The notes under the pieces were generated by a model. The model searched no databases. It saw nothing but the letters and a program-made list of their open reading frames with translations, and was not told where the DNA came from. From assembly GCA_014529385.2 (NCBI GenBank), contig JABFUD020000292.1, positions 1 through 64,000 on the forward strand: DNA of 64,000 bases, written 5' to 3'. Shown here one piece after another: positions 1 to 10,632 of this stretch; positions within the stretch are counted from its first letter, which is position 1, and each line of letters opens with the position of its first letter. Made by a program: the position numbers and the translations under genes. The stretch is from Adiantum capillus-veneris. Taxonomy: Eukaryota > Streptophyta > Polypodiopsida > Polypodiales > Pteridaceae.

Positions 1-1224
1 TTGATGTATTACCACTGATATGGTGCAGGCTTTGGGAGTTGGACATACTCCACCATTTCTTGGTTAATGCCCACACAAAATTGTTTGCTTTTGCTCTCCA
101 TAAATCCAACTTTTTGAAGACAGTGGCTTTGAGTTGTAGGTCCCAAAACTTGTCTACATATTTGTGGATAGATTCATAGGGAGAGAGCTTTAAGCTTTGC
201 CATTCGGTGAGTACTTTGTCTTTGGCATCGGTGGCCAAAAACAACATTATAATGGAAGCTCTTAAATCTTTCCATGTTCATGGAGCTTCACCGTTGGCCC
301 GTAGGCTAGACCACCATTGTCTGGCGAACTTTTGAAAGTGCATAGCTACATGGTGTAGCTTAGAGGACTCCGTGAAGCCCTCATCTCCAAACACCGCATC
401 AAATTGTTGGATAAAGGCCAAGACTTTGTCCGTAGCACCAAAAGTTCCATCATAGGTAAGGAAAGAGATGCTCTTCCCTCCCTCTTTGAACTTCTTGAGC
501 TTGGATGACTTCTTCCATGCGGCATAGGATTTCCTATGGCCTCTTCTTTTTGATGTTTCAAAGGTTGCACCATCACTTTCTTCAAAAGATGAAGAATTTG
601 AGGAAGATGGAGAAGAGGGTGACCTCTTTATCGCCTTTTTCTTGCCTTGATCTTTGTTGTCTTGACCATCACTTTCATAAGAGGAAGAGGATGAATAAGA
701 TGGAGAAGAGGGTGTACTCTTTCTTGCCTTGCTTTTTGTCATCCCTCTTTGAAGTATGGTGTGGATAAGTATGCGATGGTCTTCTCCGTTTTGGAGGTGA
801 TGGAGAGCGTTTAGCCCGCCGTCTTCATGGAGCCATCTCCGCCGAGGTGTGGGAGACTCACTTCTTTCTCGTTCCTTTGGTGGAGGCTCTTGAATTCTCC
901 TTTGAGAAGGAGATGCGTCTTCAAGGAGCAAATTTCTGAGCCCTTCATAGGGATCCTCTTCTTCTTCCTGAATCGGAGAGAGACCTCTTTTGGAAGTCTC
1001 ACAAGGAGGCTTCCTAGGTGTTCCCTCATCATGGTGGGGAGCTTGGAGAATCCATGAGCATGGAGCTGCTGTTGCACTTCACTTTGGAGGGATGGACTGC
1101 CCATGGCTTGTTGAAGCCTAGAAACAAGATAGTTAACAAGTATCAGGGCATCATTAGTAGCTTGCTCATTAGCAAAATCAAAGTTATCAACATTAATTTC
1201 ACTCTCTTTACTATTGTCAGCCAT
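1..1224 (-). pseudogene. Gag of family 1 gypsy element, frameshifted and incomplete
   Basis: Capsid-like Gag of a plant Ty3/gypsy element. The frame opens with MADNSKESE at 1224, includes NVDNFDFANEQ and SRLQQAMGSPSLQSEV, and runs to 811. It resumes in another frame from about 931 to 278 with a Ser-rich stretch (SSPSYSSSSSYESD), a basic patch (KKSSKLKKFKEGG) and the Gag core (FDAVFGDEGF...HFQKFARQWWSSL). After a stop near 278 the reading continues toward 1 (TWKDLRASII, SPYESIHKYVDKFWDLQLKA). The frameshift and the stop make it a pseudogene. Retrotransposon Gag assembles the particle; the family assignment rests on the FxxxAxxWW-type core and on the paired copy at 23349. Confidence 0.8.
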
Positions 1225-1627
1225 TCTAACAACTTTTAGGAGTAAACTTTTTTGGTGTACTTTGGCACTTCAATCCCTAGTTGCTACTCCTCTTTACCCC
1301 TTTAGAAAAAGCACTCAAGCTACTGTACCCGTGGCTCGAATACCATTAATTGCAAGGAATAGAAGAGAGGGTCGTTCAACACCAAACATCACCGACTGCT
1401 ATCAAGCTTCTAATAGCTCAATAGTGGTTAAGCCGTATGCAAGCCCCATAGGACTCCACTATTAAGACCATATCTCTCGATGGTGATGCCCTGTTAACTG
1501 CACAAAGGCAGGCGCACTGCAAGGCTGAAAAATCCCTATTCTACTTACTCACATGCAATTAATAGTACCAACCATTTATAGCTAGCTTGAGGGCCTACCT
1601 TCTTGAGCAATAAAAGAAAAACCTTGT

Positions 1628-1640
1628 GCTCTGATACCAA
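1628..1640 (-). promoter_or_regulatory. Primer-binding site (initiator tRNA-Met)
   Basis: Read on the minus strand this is TTGGTATCAGAGC, directly after the LTR end GTTACA. TGGTATCAGAGC is the classical plant LTR-retrotransposon primer site complementary to the 3' end of initiator tRNA-Met. It fixes the LTR boundary and the element's orientation. Confidence 0.9.
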
Positions 1641-3242
1641 TGTAACATTTAATAATCTAGTAACTTGTGTGTAGCGGAAAATAGCATGAACATAGTGAGC
1701 ATTTCATTAGAATAACTTCCTAATGAGAACAACAAGAGTGCTTGGGTGGAGAGAGCAACAAAAAAGCATAACACCTAGTTAGATAGCATGAACAATACTT
1801 CAAAAGAGAGATAAATTAAGCAATTGACAATAGTTGAGGACCGGATTTACATGGAGCCGGTCCCCCCTCCAAAACGCTTTGTATTATGGTTTCTCCCATC
1901 AAAAAAAGACATTTCACAATACAATTTCTTGTGTTCCTTCAATACTAGGTAGTGCAATGAAGATGGAAAGTTCATGCACTACGCAAAACATTTATCAAAC
2001 ACAACATCAATTCCCTCATGGTCTCAGACCCAAGACCTCACACACCTTCAAAGATGGTGAGAGCTAGCGGGGTATGAGAGTAGATTGAGAGGAAGAAGGA
2101 GTATTCTTACGAGAAAGATGTACATCTCCTCACATAATCACTCATATTAGCATAGCTTAGCTTAGTAGTTAGCATGGTAGAGGAGATGAGCATGCATTGA
2201 AGCTTGGCTCTTGGTTGGATTTGCATCACAAAGCCAAGAGTTATTGGTGTAGGCCTTCCTTCTCACAAGCTTGGATTAGGTGATAAGCTTTCCATTAAAG
2301 CTTGAGAAGGAGAGATAGTCTTATTTACTTCGCACATGAGATTGTGTGAGTGTGTGTGTGTGATAATGCCTTGCAAAAATCAGCCCCCTCTCTCTCTTGG
2401 TTGACCCCTCTTGCTATTTGCTCTTGCTAGCATCCTATTGGACCTCCCCAGGCTTAGCCAATGGTCATTAAGCAGTATAAGTGATAGCCTTCTGACATGT
2501 GTCCCCCTTCACCTTTTGTTAGAGCTTTAGGTAATTATTTAATTCAACTAAACTCTCATTGGACCCCTTTGCCTCCTGGCCAATAGGAATCAGGCAATCC
2601 ATTGGGCTGCTGAATGCTCATTGGTCCCCTTGGGAGACTGTCCAATAGTCTTCTAGAGATCTTAATTCTTATTGGTTCTTTTATCAAGTGTTTTTAAATT
2701 AATTAAACTAGATGTACTCTAGCCTAATTCTCATTGGTCCACCTCCAAGGTCATCCAATAGGAATTGGGTACACCTTGTGGGCATCTGGGCTAGGGAGCT
2801 GACATGTGTCCTTCATTCCCTTTGTGTAAAGGGAGCTTGTGTGTGTGTGTGTGTGTGTGTGTGACTTTCTCTCTCATCCCCTACTTGCAAGTCTCACCCC
2901 CTCCTATGTAGGGACTGCTAAAGACTTTTGGGACACACACAAAGCTTCCAATTCCCCCAATGTTTGACCTTTGGACACAACCTTTGAATTTTGGAACCTT
3001 AGCATTTTGGAAGTCTTAATGGGCTGAAACTTAGGGTCTTTTAAGCCCATTGTTGCACATGGCTCTTTTACAGATGCCCCCCCCTTTGAATCCCTATTTT
3101 CCCTCCTTTGGATCCTTACTGTGGCCGGTCTGCTAGCTTAACCAATATTCTAGCTTTTTCTCCCCTGGCACTTCCCCATATTAAATGATCAGTTTAACAT
3201 GAGAAAATCATTTAGGAGAATTAGATATTGACTATTATGACA
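1641..3242 (-). mobile_element. 5' LTR of family 1 gypsy element (1602 bp)
   Basis: Bounded by TG and CA on both strands, adjoining the primer-binding site on its left. Its minus-strand start (TGTCATAATAGTCAATATC) matches the LTR starts at 21327 and 46176. It contains a (TG)n run at 2838-2863 and several CATTGG/CCAATAGG phrases typical of this LTR. The outer five bases at 3243-3247 are AGCAA; the matching target duplication would be off the left edge. Confidence 0.85.
2838..2863 (+). repeat. (TG)13 microsatellite inside the LTR
   Basis: Uninterrupted TG dinucleotide run within the 5' LTR. A shorter TG run lies at about 2344-2362. The plus-strand LTR copies carry related CA phrases near 22235 and 47037. 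Confidence 0.9.
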
Positions 3243-4633
3243 AGCAAGAAACCCGTGGTTGAATTCCAATGAGCGACACTTTTTAGAGTACCTTTGGATA
3301 ACAAGCAATGCATTGGAGGGACACATTTCTAGACAACAATTTAGTCTCCTTGTTGCATGCTTCTCAGGGGCAAGATCAGTTGGGTGCACATATGTCATGC
3401 CATCAATTTTTAGGGAGTTGTTGCAATATGACTACTTCATATTGTTGCAAATGCATTTGTAGGTACTTAATTCAGTAATCAATCATCCTCTAGATAGAAA
3501 ATTCTTCATTAAACATTCTTGATGGCTCTTCTGCACGGTGATGAGTACAAGCATTGTATAAGAGGCTGAAAACAAAGTTTGGTGGTACAAAAAAAGTTTT
3601 TTTTCCACCTTATTGGTACTAATTAAAAAGTGGAGACCGATAAATTTTTTGAACTTTGTGTCAAAACTTGTCAGAGTTTTTATCTTTATGTTCTTCATTC
3701 AAATATGTATCCAATGATATACAATATGATAAGTGATTGGTACCACCCAACCCTACTTTTAGCCAAGACATGTATAGTTTTTCTTCACTGTTTCCTACCC
3801 TTCATTGTCTGACTCCAGGACTATGTTCTTCGTCTCTAAAAGAAATAGCAAACCAAACTATTCTTATATATTGAATGGTCATGGGTGACAGAACCAAGAA
3901 AATAGGGAGCATGGAGCATCCCCTAAGGTCTATATTCATTTTATTGTGACCCATGTGTTGAGGTCACTATAGGACATGCAATGGGGGTCAGAACTAGGCG
4001 AATAGAGGGCATGGAGAATCCCCCAAGGCCCCTTTTTGCTTGGTTCTAACCCATATGTTAAGTCATTACAAGTCACATTGTACCATGTCTTTGTAGCATA
4101 GAGGGTCAATACCAGGCAAATAGGGAGCGTGGAGAATCCCCAAGGTCCCTATTTTCCTTGTTGTGACCCATGTCCACCATACATTTGTTACAAATTTTAC
4201 TTTACTTAAGCTATGGTTTTGTGAGACCTAGTTATGATTAATAGATAAATAAGCCCACCATGCCAAAACATAGCATTAAATGAATAACCATATCCATCCA
4301 CAGTTGCACAAGAAGGAGTTATTGGTTAAATTTCCCAACTATGCTTGAACCTCCGAACTGTGCTTGGAGAATCTCCCTATTTGTCTTACTTGCAACCATG
4401 CAAGGCCATTTGTAACTATTCCGCTTTTGACATAGTAGCATCAGTAGCATTAGTAACATCTTATTGATTACTATGAGTCACGTGACCACAACATTACCAT
4501 ACTACTCAAATCTCGAGCCTTCTAATTCTAATGACTACTTTCCCTTGAATTGTTGTTTCCCTTTTGTCCTAACCCCTTGATGCAAAGGCTTTGGTGTGCG
4601 AAAATATGAAACACAGAGGCAAAAGAGAGCAAG

Positions 4634-4635
<2 letters not shown>
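3243..4635. other. Intergenic, no gene recognised
   Basis: AT-rich DNA with only short open frames and no recognisable protein similarity. The one structured part is the three-copy repeat listed at 3883-4180. Confidence 0.6.
3883..4180 (+). repeat. Three diverged tandem copies of a ~100-120 bp unit
   Basis: Copies begin near 3883, 3983 and 4103. Each contains a GGGTCAGAACCAGGCAAATA-like phrase, then GGGAGCATGGAGAATCCCC, AAGGTCCCTATTT and GTGACCCATGT. The copies differ by substitutions and small indels. No coding capacity is seen. Confidence 0.75.

Positions 4636-4689
<54 letters not shown>
4636..4689 (+). repeat. (GA)n microsatellite, about 54 bp
   Basis: Pure AG/GA run. The long Arg-Glu and Ser-Leu frames around it on both strands (for example 4528-5015) come from the dinucleotide repeat and are not evidence of genes. 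Confidence 0.95.
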
Positions 4690-4690
<1 letters not shown>

Positions 4691-5396
4691 CTATTGAGGC
4701 AATATCCAATGATGCCGAGGTGGATGGAGATGTGCTGGGTAGCAGACTCAAAGCTTTGGAGCTCGCTAAGAGCAAGATCGTGAGAGGTGGCTGAGAGAAA
4801 GATCTTGAAAAGGGGAAGGCAAGGGCAATCCGTTTTTGTTGTTTGGAGATGGAGATGGTGATTGTAATGACGATCCATTTTTGATATCTCTCTTCCTTCT
4901 GAGTCCAAGTGGCCACATCAAATGGTAAATAAAAGAAGGCACATGGGTTGTACTCACAAGGAAACCATCTAAAAAACACAGAAAAAGAACTCCCACTCTC
5001 TTGCAAAATGACCAATTAGCCACCATCAAATTAGAAATGTAGCTCATTAAGAGGCACATGCTCCAAATTTTACAGTTTTTGATGCCCCAAGCCTGCAGCA
5101 CTTGTGCTCCCAACCCTCTTTTACTACTCTCGCTTGCAGCACTTGTGTTACCAACCCTCTTTTTGCATCCTCTTCTACCTCTCAAATGCTCACATCCCTC
5201 TTTTTGTGTCCTCTTCTACCATGCTTTGTCAATGCATAACTACAAAAAAAGCAGAGGTCTGCTTTTGTACTTTTGTGCTTAGCTGATTTGTGAGGTCATT
5301 ACTAAGCACAGAAGGGCATGAGAACTATGTTTGGAGCTCTTCTTTACTTGGTATCAACCATCATGCTTGCAGTTGTCATGTTTATTGCTTGGAGCT
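4690..5396. other. Intergenic, CT-rich short repeats
   Basis: No gene recognised. Between about 5090 and 5225 a CT-rich phrase (ACCAACCCTCTTTTT, GCATCCTCTTCTACC) recurs about three times in degenerate form, a short local duplication. Confidence 0.5.
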
Positions 5397-5604
5397 CCCT
5401 TTTTTGATAAGAACATTTGCTCATAGTGTGTAGTGTAGTTTTTATGATGTTTATAGAGATGGCTTGTGAAAAGACTAGGCCTAGAAGAGTGATAGGTTAT
5501 TCCTTTTTTGATAAGAACATTTGCTCATAGTGTGTAGTGTAGTTTTTATGATGTTTATAGAGATGGCTTGTGAAAAGACTAGGCCTAGAAGAGTGATAGG
5601 TTAT
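5397..5604 (+). repeat. Tandem duplication, 2 x 104 bp
   Basis: TTTTTGATAAGAACATTTGC at 5401 recurs at 5505, and everything between repeats without a visible difference, ending AGAGTGATAGGTTATTCC. Perfect identity implies a recent duplication. Confidence 0.93.
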
Positions 5605-7330
5605 TCCTTGCATGCTTAAGCAAGAAGGTGTTGATACAAGGGGCACAAATGCATCCTATAGGAGCTATGAAGGATTGAATGACACATGCAGATGGCCATC
5701 CTGTGACTTCCATTTCAATGAGTAGTGAGGGAGATATGCGAGCATTGGAGAGTGGGCATGTGATGGACCAACACTACTCTTCTCTACATGTAGGAGATGC
5801 CCATTAGATTACAATTTCGCCTAGGTATTTTGATACCCTTTAAAAGTTGTGATTCTACTACAATGGCCTACTTCAATCGGTGCCTATCTGGGACAGTCAA
5901 ACCATGCATATTCTTACCATCCCCCCTCTCCATCCTCGTGCGTGACAAATAGAGCCTTCACAAATTGCTCACAATAAGGACAACCGATCACAGGTCAAGA
6001 GACACAGGCCCTCCTCAACCCAAACGGTGTCATGCAGCTCTTCTCCCATGCTAAGATAGATACCAAGAAGATGCACATCAAGCTTACTTGAAGCTTACCT
6101 GATCCTTGATCAATGTTCAAGGCTTGGTACCAACCTATTTTTACGGTTAATGTATGTCAGATGCAGCTTTAAAGGGCCAACAAATTCCTTGATGATGCAA
6201 AAAATGAGTATGATTGAAGTGAGCATAGATGGGAGTTTGTGATATAAAATTGTAGTGCTAGAAGTTCTCTGCTAGCCTGTCTTTACGGCTCATCGATTGG
6301 AGCTACGGTGAAGAAGTTATGGTAGTTTGAAGTTTAAGTTGATGGCAAATCCGTACGGATTGGGCAATTGCATCTAAGAGGTTTGAGATGAAGTGAATGC
6401 ATGGGCTTGAAAAGTGCTCATTTTGTGGAGTGCATCAATATTTTTAGATCAACAATCGGAGTTATGATTACCAAGATATTACCAATTTAAGTCTCCCCGG
6501 GGGATAGTTCCGTGCCACACTGGTTGCCTTGGTTAGCGTGACATCTGATATGCTTTCAGCCTCGCAAGGGTTTGTATGGAGACTATATGATGAGAGAAGG
6601 CTAAAGGAATTTACAAATTACCAATCGAAGTTTGAAGCTGTAAGAAATTAATGCTTGAATTCGGTGACAATGACTAATGGTGAGGTTTGTTCAGAATGTC
6701 ATCTTATGCAGTACATTGATTGCAAGATATACCCAGCTTGTTGCAGCAAGGAAGCTCAAGGAAAATTAACCAAACGCAAAGGGAATTCCTTTCTCCAAAT
6801 TCAATCACCTGTACTTGTATCTCGAGGGCAAGAGGCACCGTCCAAGATTTGGGTAAGTAAATTCACGATGACGTTGTCAGCTAGGAGCTCCTGAAAGTAA
6901 ACGTTGTGTTTAGCATTGATTTGGCCGATATGTATACAAAATGTGGTGTTCCACATGGAGTTCCTATCATTGCCTTGGTCAACATATAACCAAATGTGGT
7001 GCCACTACAAGGGCTATGGCCACCCAAGGCAAAGGGGCCAGTGGCTGCCCGCCCATAACCTCAAAAGGTGTGGCCATCCAATAGAAACAAAGTAAGGCTG
7101 CCCAAAGAGGGGAGATGAGTTGGAAAAGGGGGCAAATAAGGAGAACATGTCGAGGCAGCACATAGGAAGCAAAGGGGAGAGTAGGGGAGCTTGTGGCGGC
7201 CATCGTGATGCTCCAATGATGTTGCCCAAGAAGCGTGAAAGATGCAACTCGTCGTGGCGATCGACTTCAGAGCTAGTTGCATCAGATTTCATGCACTTCA
7301 AGATCCCAGCTCCCGCTATTAGCGAGTTTG
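5605..7330. other. Intergenic, no gene recognised
   Basis: Ordinary-looking sequence with scattered short frames. One frame at 6655-6894 (79 codons) contains CSECH and YPACCSK spacings that resemble a zinc ribbon, but it lacks flanking homology and I do not call it a gene. Confidence 0.5.
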
Positions 7331-8005
7331 GCAGATCCCTTAAGAGAAATTGAAGGAGTAAAAGTGAGCATCTATGAAGGAGGTGAATAACAAGAAAGAC
7401 GGGGGATCTTTGCAGATCTCTCTCAATCTTTTTCTCAATTAAGCATGAGGAGGACAGTAGAGGCGATCAAAGAATGCTACAGAGAGTTTGCTTGCAGATC
7501 TCTTAAGGGAAATTGAAGGAGTAAAAGTGAGCATCTATGAAGGAGGTGAAGAACAAGAAAGAAGGGGGTTTTTGCAGATCTCTCTCAATCTTTTTCTCAA
7601 TTAATCATGAGGAGGATGATAGAGGCGATCAGAGAATGCTATAGAGAGTTAGCTTGCAGAGCTCTTAAGGGAAATTGAAGGAGTAAAAGTGAGCATCTAG
7701 AAGGAGGTGAAGAACGAGAAAGACGGGGGATTCTTGCAGATCTCTCCCAATATTTTTCTCAATTAATTATGAGGAGGACGACAGAGGCGATCAGAGAATG
7801 CTACAGAGAGTTAGCTTGCAGAGCTCTTAAGGGAAATTGAAGGGGTAAAAGTGAGCATCTATGAAGGAGGTGAAGAACAAGAAAGACGAGGGATTTTTGC
7901 AGATCGCTCTCAATCTTTTTCTCAATTAAGCATGAAGAGGATGACAGAGGCAATCAAAGAATTCTACAGAGAGTTAGCTTGTGGAGCTCATAAGGGAAAT
8001 TGAAG
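7331..8005 (+). repeat. 162 bp minisatellite, four copies plus a partial fifth
   Basis: Unit starts at 7331, 7494, 7656, 7818 and about 7979. Each holds TTAAGGGAAATTGAAGGAGT, AAAAGTGAGCATCTATGAAG, GGAGGTGAAGAACAAGAAAG and GCAGATCTCTCTCAATCTTT, then GAGGCGATCAGAGAATGCTA. The period is 162 bp, a multiple of three. A 23-codon frame starting ATGAGGAGGAC recurs in the units but ends in TGA each time, so there is no continuous coding. Confidence 0.93.
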
Positions 8006-8365
8006 CAAGAAGAGCCCAATGGAGGAAAACTCCATCAACGCCATCACCTTGGAGATTGATTAATCACCTTGTTAAGTCTCCATGTCATTAACGACCCGGA
8101 TAATCTTGTAAAAATGGATCTCAAACTCCTAATTTTTAGTTAATTTGAGTGACAGTGTTGCTAACAGTTTTCCTTGGTCATTGATTAAGGGTGAAAGCAT
8201 GACTGGGTGGTACACTTTTATGGGTTGACTACTAGTTTCGCATAGCTGCACTATTAGACGTGGCGCGCGGTGAAATTTTCACAAATTAATTCTAAATTTG
8301 GCACCAAACAGCTTTCTAGATTCTCCTCTTCAAGAGCTATCCAATGATATATCACACGCCTTGGG
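8006..8365. other. Flank left of the DNA transposon, no gene recognised
   Basis: No coding signal. It includes CACTATTAG at 8249, considered as a CACTA-type end and rejected because no matching TAGTG end is found on the right. Confidence 0.45.
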
Positions 8366-8417
8366 TTCATTAGAAAAAATATGAACCCTCTAGGGGCCCT
8401 TTGGGATTAAGGTTAAT
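8366..8417 (+). repeat. Left terminal inverted repeat (candidate)
   Basis: Contains TTCATTAGAAAAAATATGAA, then CCCTCTAGGGGCCCTTT and GGGATTAAGGTTAAT. The reverse complement of 17806-17875 has the same blocks in the same order, with extra bases in between. Matches are TTAGRARAAATATGAACCYT, GGGCC and GGGATTAAGGYTAAT. Confidence 0.6.
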
Positions 8418-8525
8418 TAGAGGCCAGCCAATGAGAAGAGGGTGGTGGACACACTCTATGCCCTCAAAAATGTAGGGGGACAAAGTAGTCTTACACTTTT
8501 TAAATGGGCTCTTACCTAGTGAGAA

Positions 8526-8550
8526 GGTGGGGTGGGGGTGGGCGGGGGGG
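8526..8550 (+). other. G-quadruplex-type G-run cluster
   Basis: Four runs of 4, 5, 3 and 7 G separated by single bases lie close to the left inverted repeat. This is a strong textbook G4 pattern on the plus strand. Confidence 0.6.
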
Positions 8551-9135
8551 CATATGGAACCTCCAACTTCCCTCCTTTTTGATCCGGTTTTGAAAAAATC
8601 CCAAAAATTTGAAATTTTTCAAAAATTTCAAAACTCAAATTTCATCTTTTGAAAACCCCCCTAAAACTATTTTATGGTCAAAAAAACATTTTTTGATCTC
8701 AAAAAGTCAAAACGTGCATTCAAAAACCCTAAAATTCAAAAAATTTTAAAAACTTTTAAAAAATCTTTTTTTGCTATCCAGAGCTCCCCCAAAATTAGTT
8801 ATTAGGCAAAAAGGGATTTTCTCTCTCTAGAACCCCTTTTCCAACCCCTCCTTGGTTGCAACCATCACACTCATCCTCTACTCCAACACTCTCTCTCTTT
8901 ACACCATCTCCATTGCTGCAGCAAGGAAGCTCCTCTCTCCTCCCCTACCACCTTCCATTGCCACACCAAGCAAGGCTTATCCACCTTCTCCTCCCAGTGC
9001 CACACCAAGCAAGGGTTGTCCACCTTCTCCTCCCATTGCCACAAGGGTTGACCATTTTCTCATATCACTTTATCACACCTACATTGTAGCAACAAGCAAG
9101 GTTCTTCTCCTCCTCCTAGTTTGCTTTGCTTAACC

Positions 9136-9439
9136 ATGGCCAACTCTACTTCGCAAAGGCGACCAAAGGATGAGGTCACAGCACTTGCATGCCACAACAC
9201 TAGAGGTGTAGATGATGAGTGGGTGCCACAAGAGTTCACCAAAGGTGCTTGGGTATACATGCAACCATCTGCTGTTGGCCCTCCTCGTGTGCGGAATCAT
9301 GCAAACTTGGATCTTCATTGGAAAGGAAAGCTCCTTGGCTTCAAGAACCGCAAAGACAAAGGGATCATAGCCATTGTGCAACATGTTTTCTCAATGTCAA
9401 CCATGCACTTGCAACAACCACCTCGATTTCCAACACATT
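9136..9439 (+). CDS. Hypothetical protein, probable first exon
   Basis: Open frame from ATG at 9136 (MANSTSQRRPKDEVTALA), containing WVPQEFTKGAWVYM and LHWKGKLLGF...KGIIAIVQHVF. It remains open to 9456, but GTAAGT at 9440 is a consensus plant splice donor, so the exon probably ends at 9439. The KGAWVYM...WKGKLLGF...IVQHVF pattern could be a small beta-barrel reader fold such as a BAH-like domain, but similarity is too weak to name it. The next frame on this strand begins at about 9550; the simple acceptors there (9559-9565) are out of phase with this donor, so the join is unresolved. It sits just inside the left end of the candidate transposon. Confidence 0.5.
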
Positions 9440-9549
9440 GTAAGTACATGTTTTGAGAATACAAAGCTAGGTGTGAAATCACAGTGTAATGTTATTATGG
9501 ATTCATACTTAACATTTGTCATGCATTTATACTCATATTTCCATCCACG

Positions 9550-10476
9550 TTGGTGGAGGAGCAGCCACTACATAGTCTCTCCGGCACATTCAATGCTATA
9601 CATGCGGATATTGGAGCAATAATGTTCCCGCATCTTTGCCCAACCAAACTGGTTCAAAGAAGGATTTTCTTCTATTCTCACTCCTATATTGTCCCTACTT
9701 CTACACAAGCATTTGGAACGCTTGAACCCATCAAAGTAACTTCCTTATTAAGTATGGAGTGCCCGGTCCCAGATTTGTGGTCGGTAGCATCTTTCAAGCA
9801 AAAGATGATAATGGATGTCCAAAACTCTTTGAAATACTCTAAAGCTTCTAGGTCTGTGGGCTTGAGCTGGTGTTTGCCTATTCATTGTTTTGTGCACATT
9901 TTTAAAGATTTTGGATTTGTGGAGACTACCACAATGCTTGTATGTAAAGATGCGCATTACGAGGAATTAGGAAGGCTTTTAGAAGAGGACTGGGGTTTTT
10001 TGGAGGGCATGCACAACGGGGACCGGTACCGTTGTAAGGTTGGAGCTTCAGGTATTGGAATGCGCTATTTGAAATCCCGCACCTCCTTGTACATACGATT
10101 TCACTATGATCGTTGGATGTGCAAGCTTGGAGTGTGGACTCCCTTACAGAGTGTAGACGGCGCTATTGCAAGCTTTGACATTGCAGTGAAGATGCCCAAC
10201 GATGCTTTGGAGGCAGTCCAAGTGAACAAGCATTGGAATCTCAGTAATGTTCAAGAACATTTGGTTATTATGGGTTTTGAGGCCCTTCAACAAGCACAAT
10301 TTCGTTTACAAGGTCACAAGGTGAGAATCCTTCCACCACATTTTCAATACATCATGGTTTGTCGATCATTAGATGCTTATTGTAATGAATGTCCGCAGAT
10401 TGGGAAGAGAATGGAAGACAAATTGAAGGTCGAGGAGGACTGGGGGATAGATGGAACTATGCTGTCGATCTTATAA
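9550..10476 (+). CDS. Hypothetical protein, 285-308 residues
   Basis: Long uninterrupted frame ending TAA at 10476. The first in-frame ATG is at 9622 (MFPHLCPTKLVQRR); the frame is open back to 9550, where an upstream exon may join through an acceptor near 9558-9564. Notable segments are MECPVPDLWSVASFKQKM, a Trp/acidic stretch (LLEEDWGFLEGMHNGDRYRC), RTSLYIRFHYDRWMCKLGVW and a C-terminal CRSLDAYCNECP. I recognise no family. Intact length next to decayed retrotransposons suggests it was under selection recently. It lies 245 bp upstream of the next plus-strand gene. Confidence 0.6.
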   Translation: MVEEQPLHSLSGTFNAIHADIGAIMFPHLCPTKLVQRRIFFYSHSYIVPTSTQAFGTLEPIKVTSLLSMECPVPDLWSVASFKQKMIMDVQNSLKYSKASRSVGLSWCLPIHCFVHIFKDFGFVETTTMLVCKDAHYEELGRLLEEDWGFLEGMHNGDRYRCKVGASGIGMRYLKSRTSLYIRFHYDRWMCKLGVWTPLQSVDGAIASFDIAVKMPNDALEAVQVNKHWNLSNVQEHLVIMGFEALQQAQFRLQGHKVRILPPHFQYIMVCRSLDAYCNECPQIGKRMEDKLKVEEDWGIDGTMLSIL

Positions 10477-10632
10477 CTTTGTAACTCTTGCAATTTTCAT
10501 ATTGATCCCCGCTGTAATCAACATGATTTGCTTCGGCAAATCATGCCTTTGAATATAATTTTTTGCATTGGGATGAGAAATCATTTTTTGGTGAAAGTGC
10601 CTTTTTTTTAATGTCTTAAAAAAAGGGTACAT

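Larger units (their letters stand above)
1..3242 (-). mobile_element. Ty3/gypsy retrotransposon, family 1, 5' part (cut by window edge)
   Basis: Minus-strand LTR retrotransposon. Its 5' LTR (3242 down to 1641), primer-binding site (1640-1628) and gag (1224 down to 1) are in the window; protease, RT and integrase would lie beyond the left edge. It belongs to the same family as the element at 21327-47723: the Gag N-termini match (NVDNFDFANE versus NIDSFDFSRE, and LQQAMG in both) and the LTR starts match (TGTCATAA...TTAAACTGATCATTTAAT). The LTRs of the two copies differ at many positions elsewhere, so they are different sub-families or old copies. Confidence 0.85.

Noticed and set aside
1628..1640. 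tRNA gene
   Set aside because: Only the 3'-end complement is present, as expected of a primer-binding site; there is no cloverleaf around it.
4528..5185. Overlapping long frames on both strands rich in Ser-Leu or Arg-Glu
   Set aside because: They come from the (GA)n microsatellite at 4636-4689, which is open in all frames. The flanking residues show no protein pattern.
6655..6894. Possible zinc-ribbon gene (CSECH, YPACCSK)
   Set aside because: Only 79 codons, no homologous flanks or second exon recognised, and the cysteine spacing alone is not enough.
8249..8257. CACTATTAG as the 5' end of a CACTA-type element
   Set aside because: No TAGTG-ending counterpart with matching subterminal sequence is found right of 17.5 kb, and the better inverted repeat starts at 8366.
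9439..9565. Simple splice between the 9136 exon and the 9550 frame
   Set aside because: The donor at 9440 leaves one base and the acceptors at 9558-9564 start in phase 0, so the join shifts frame. The true model needs cDNA.
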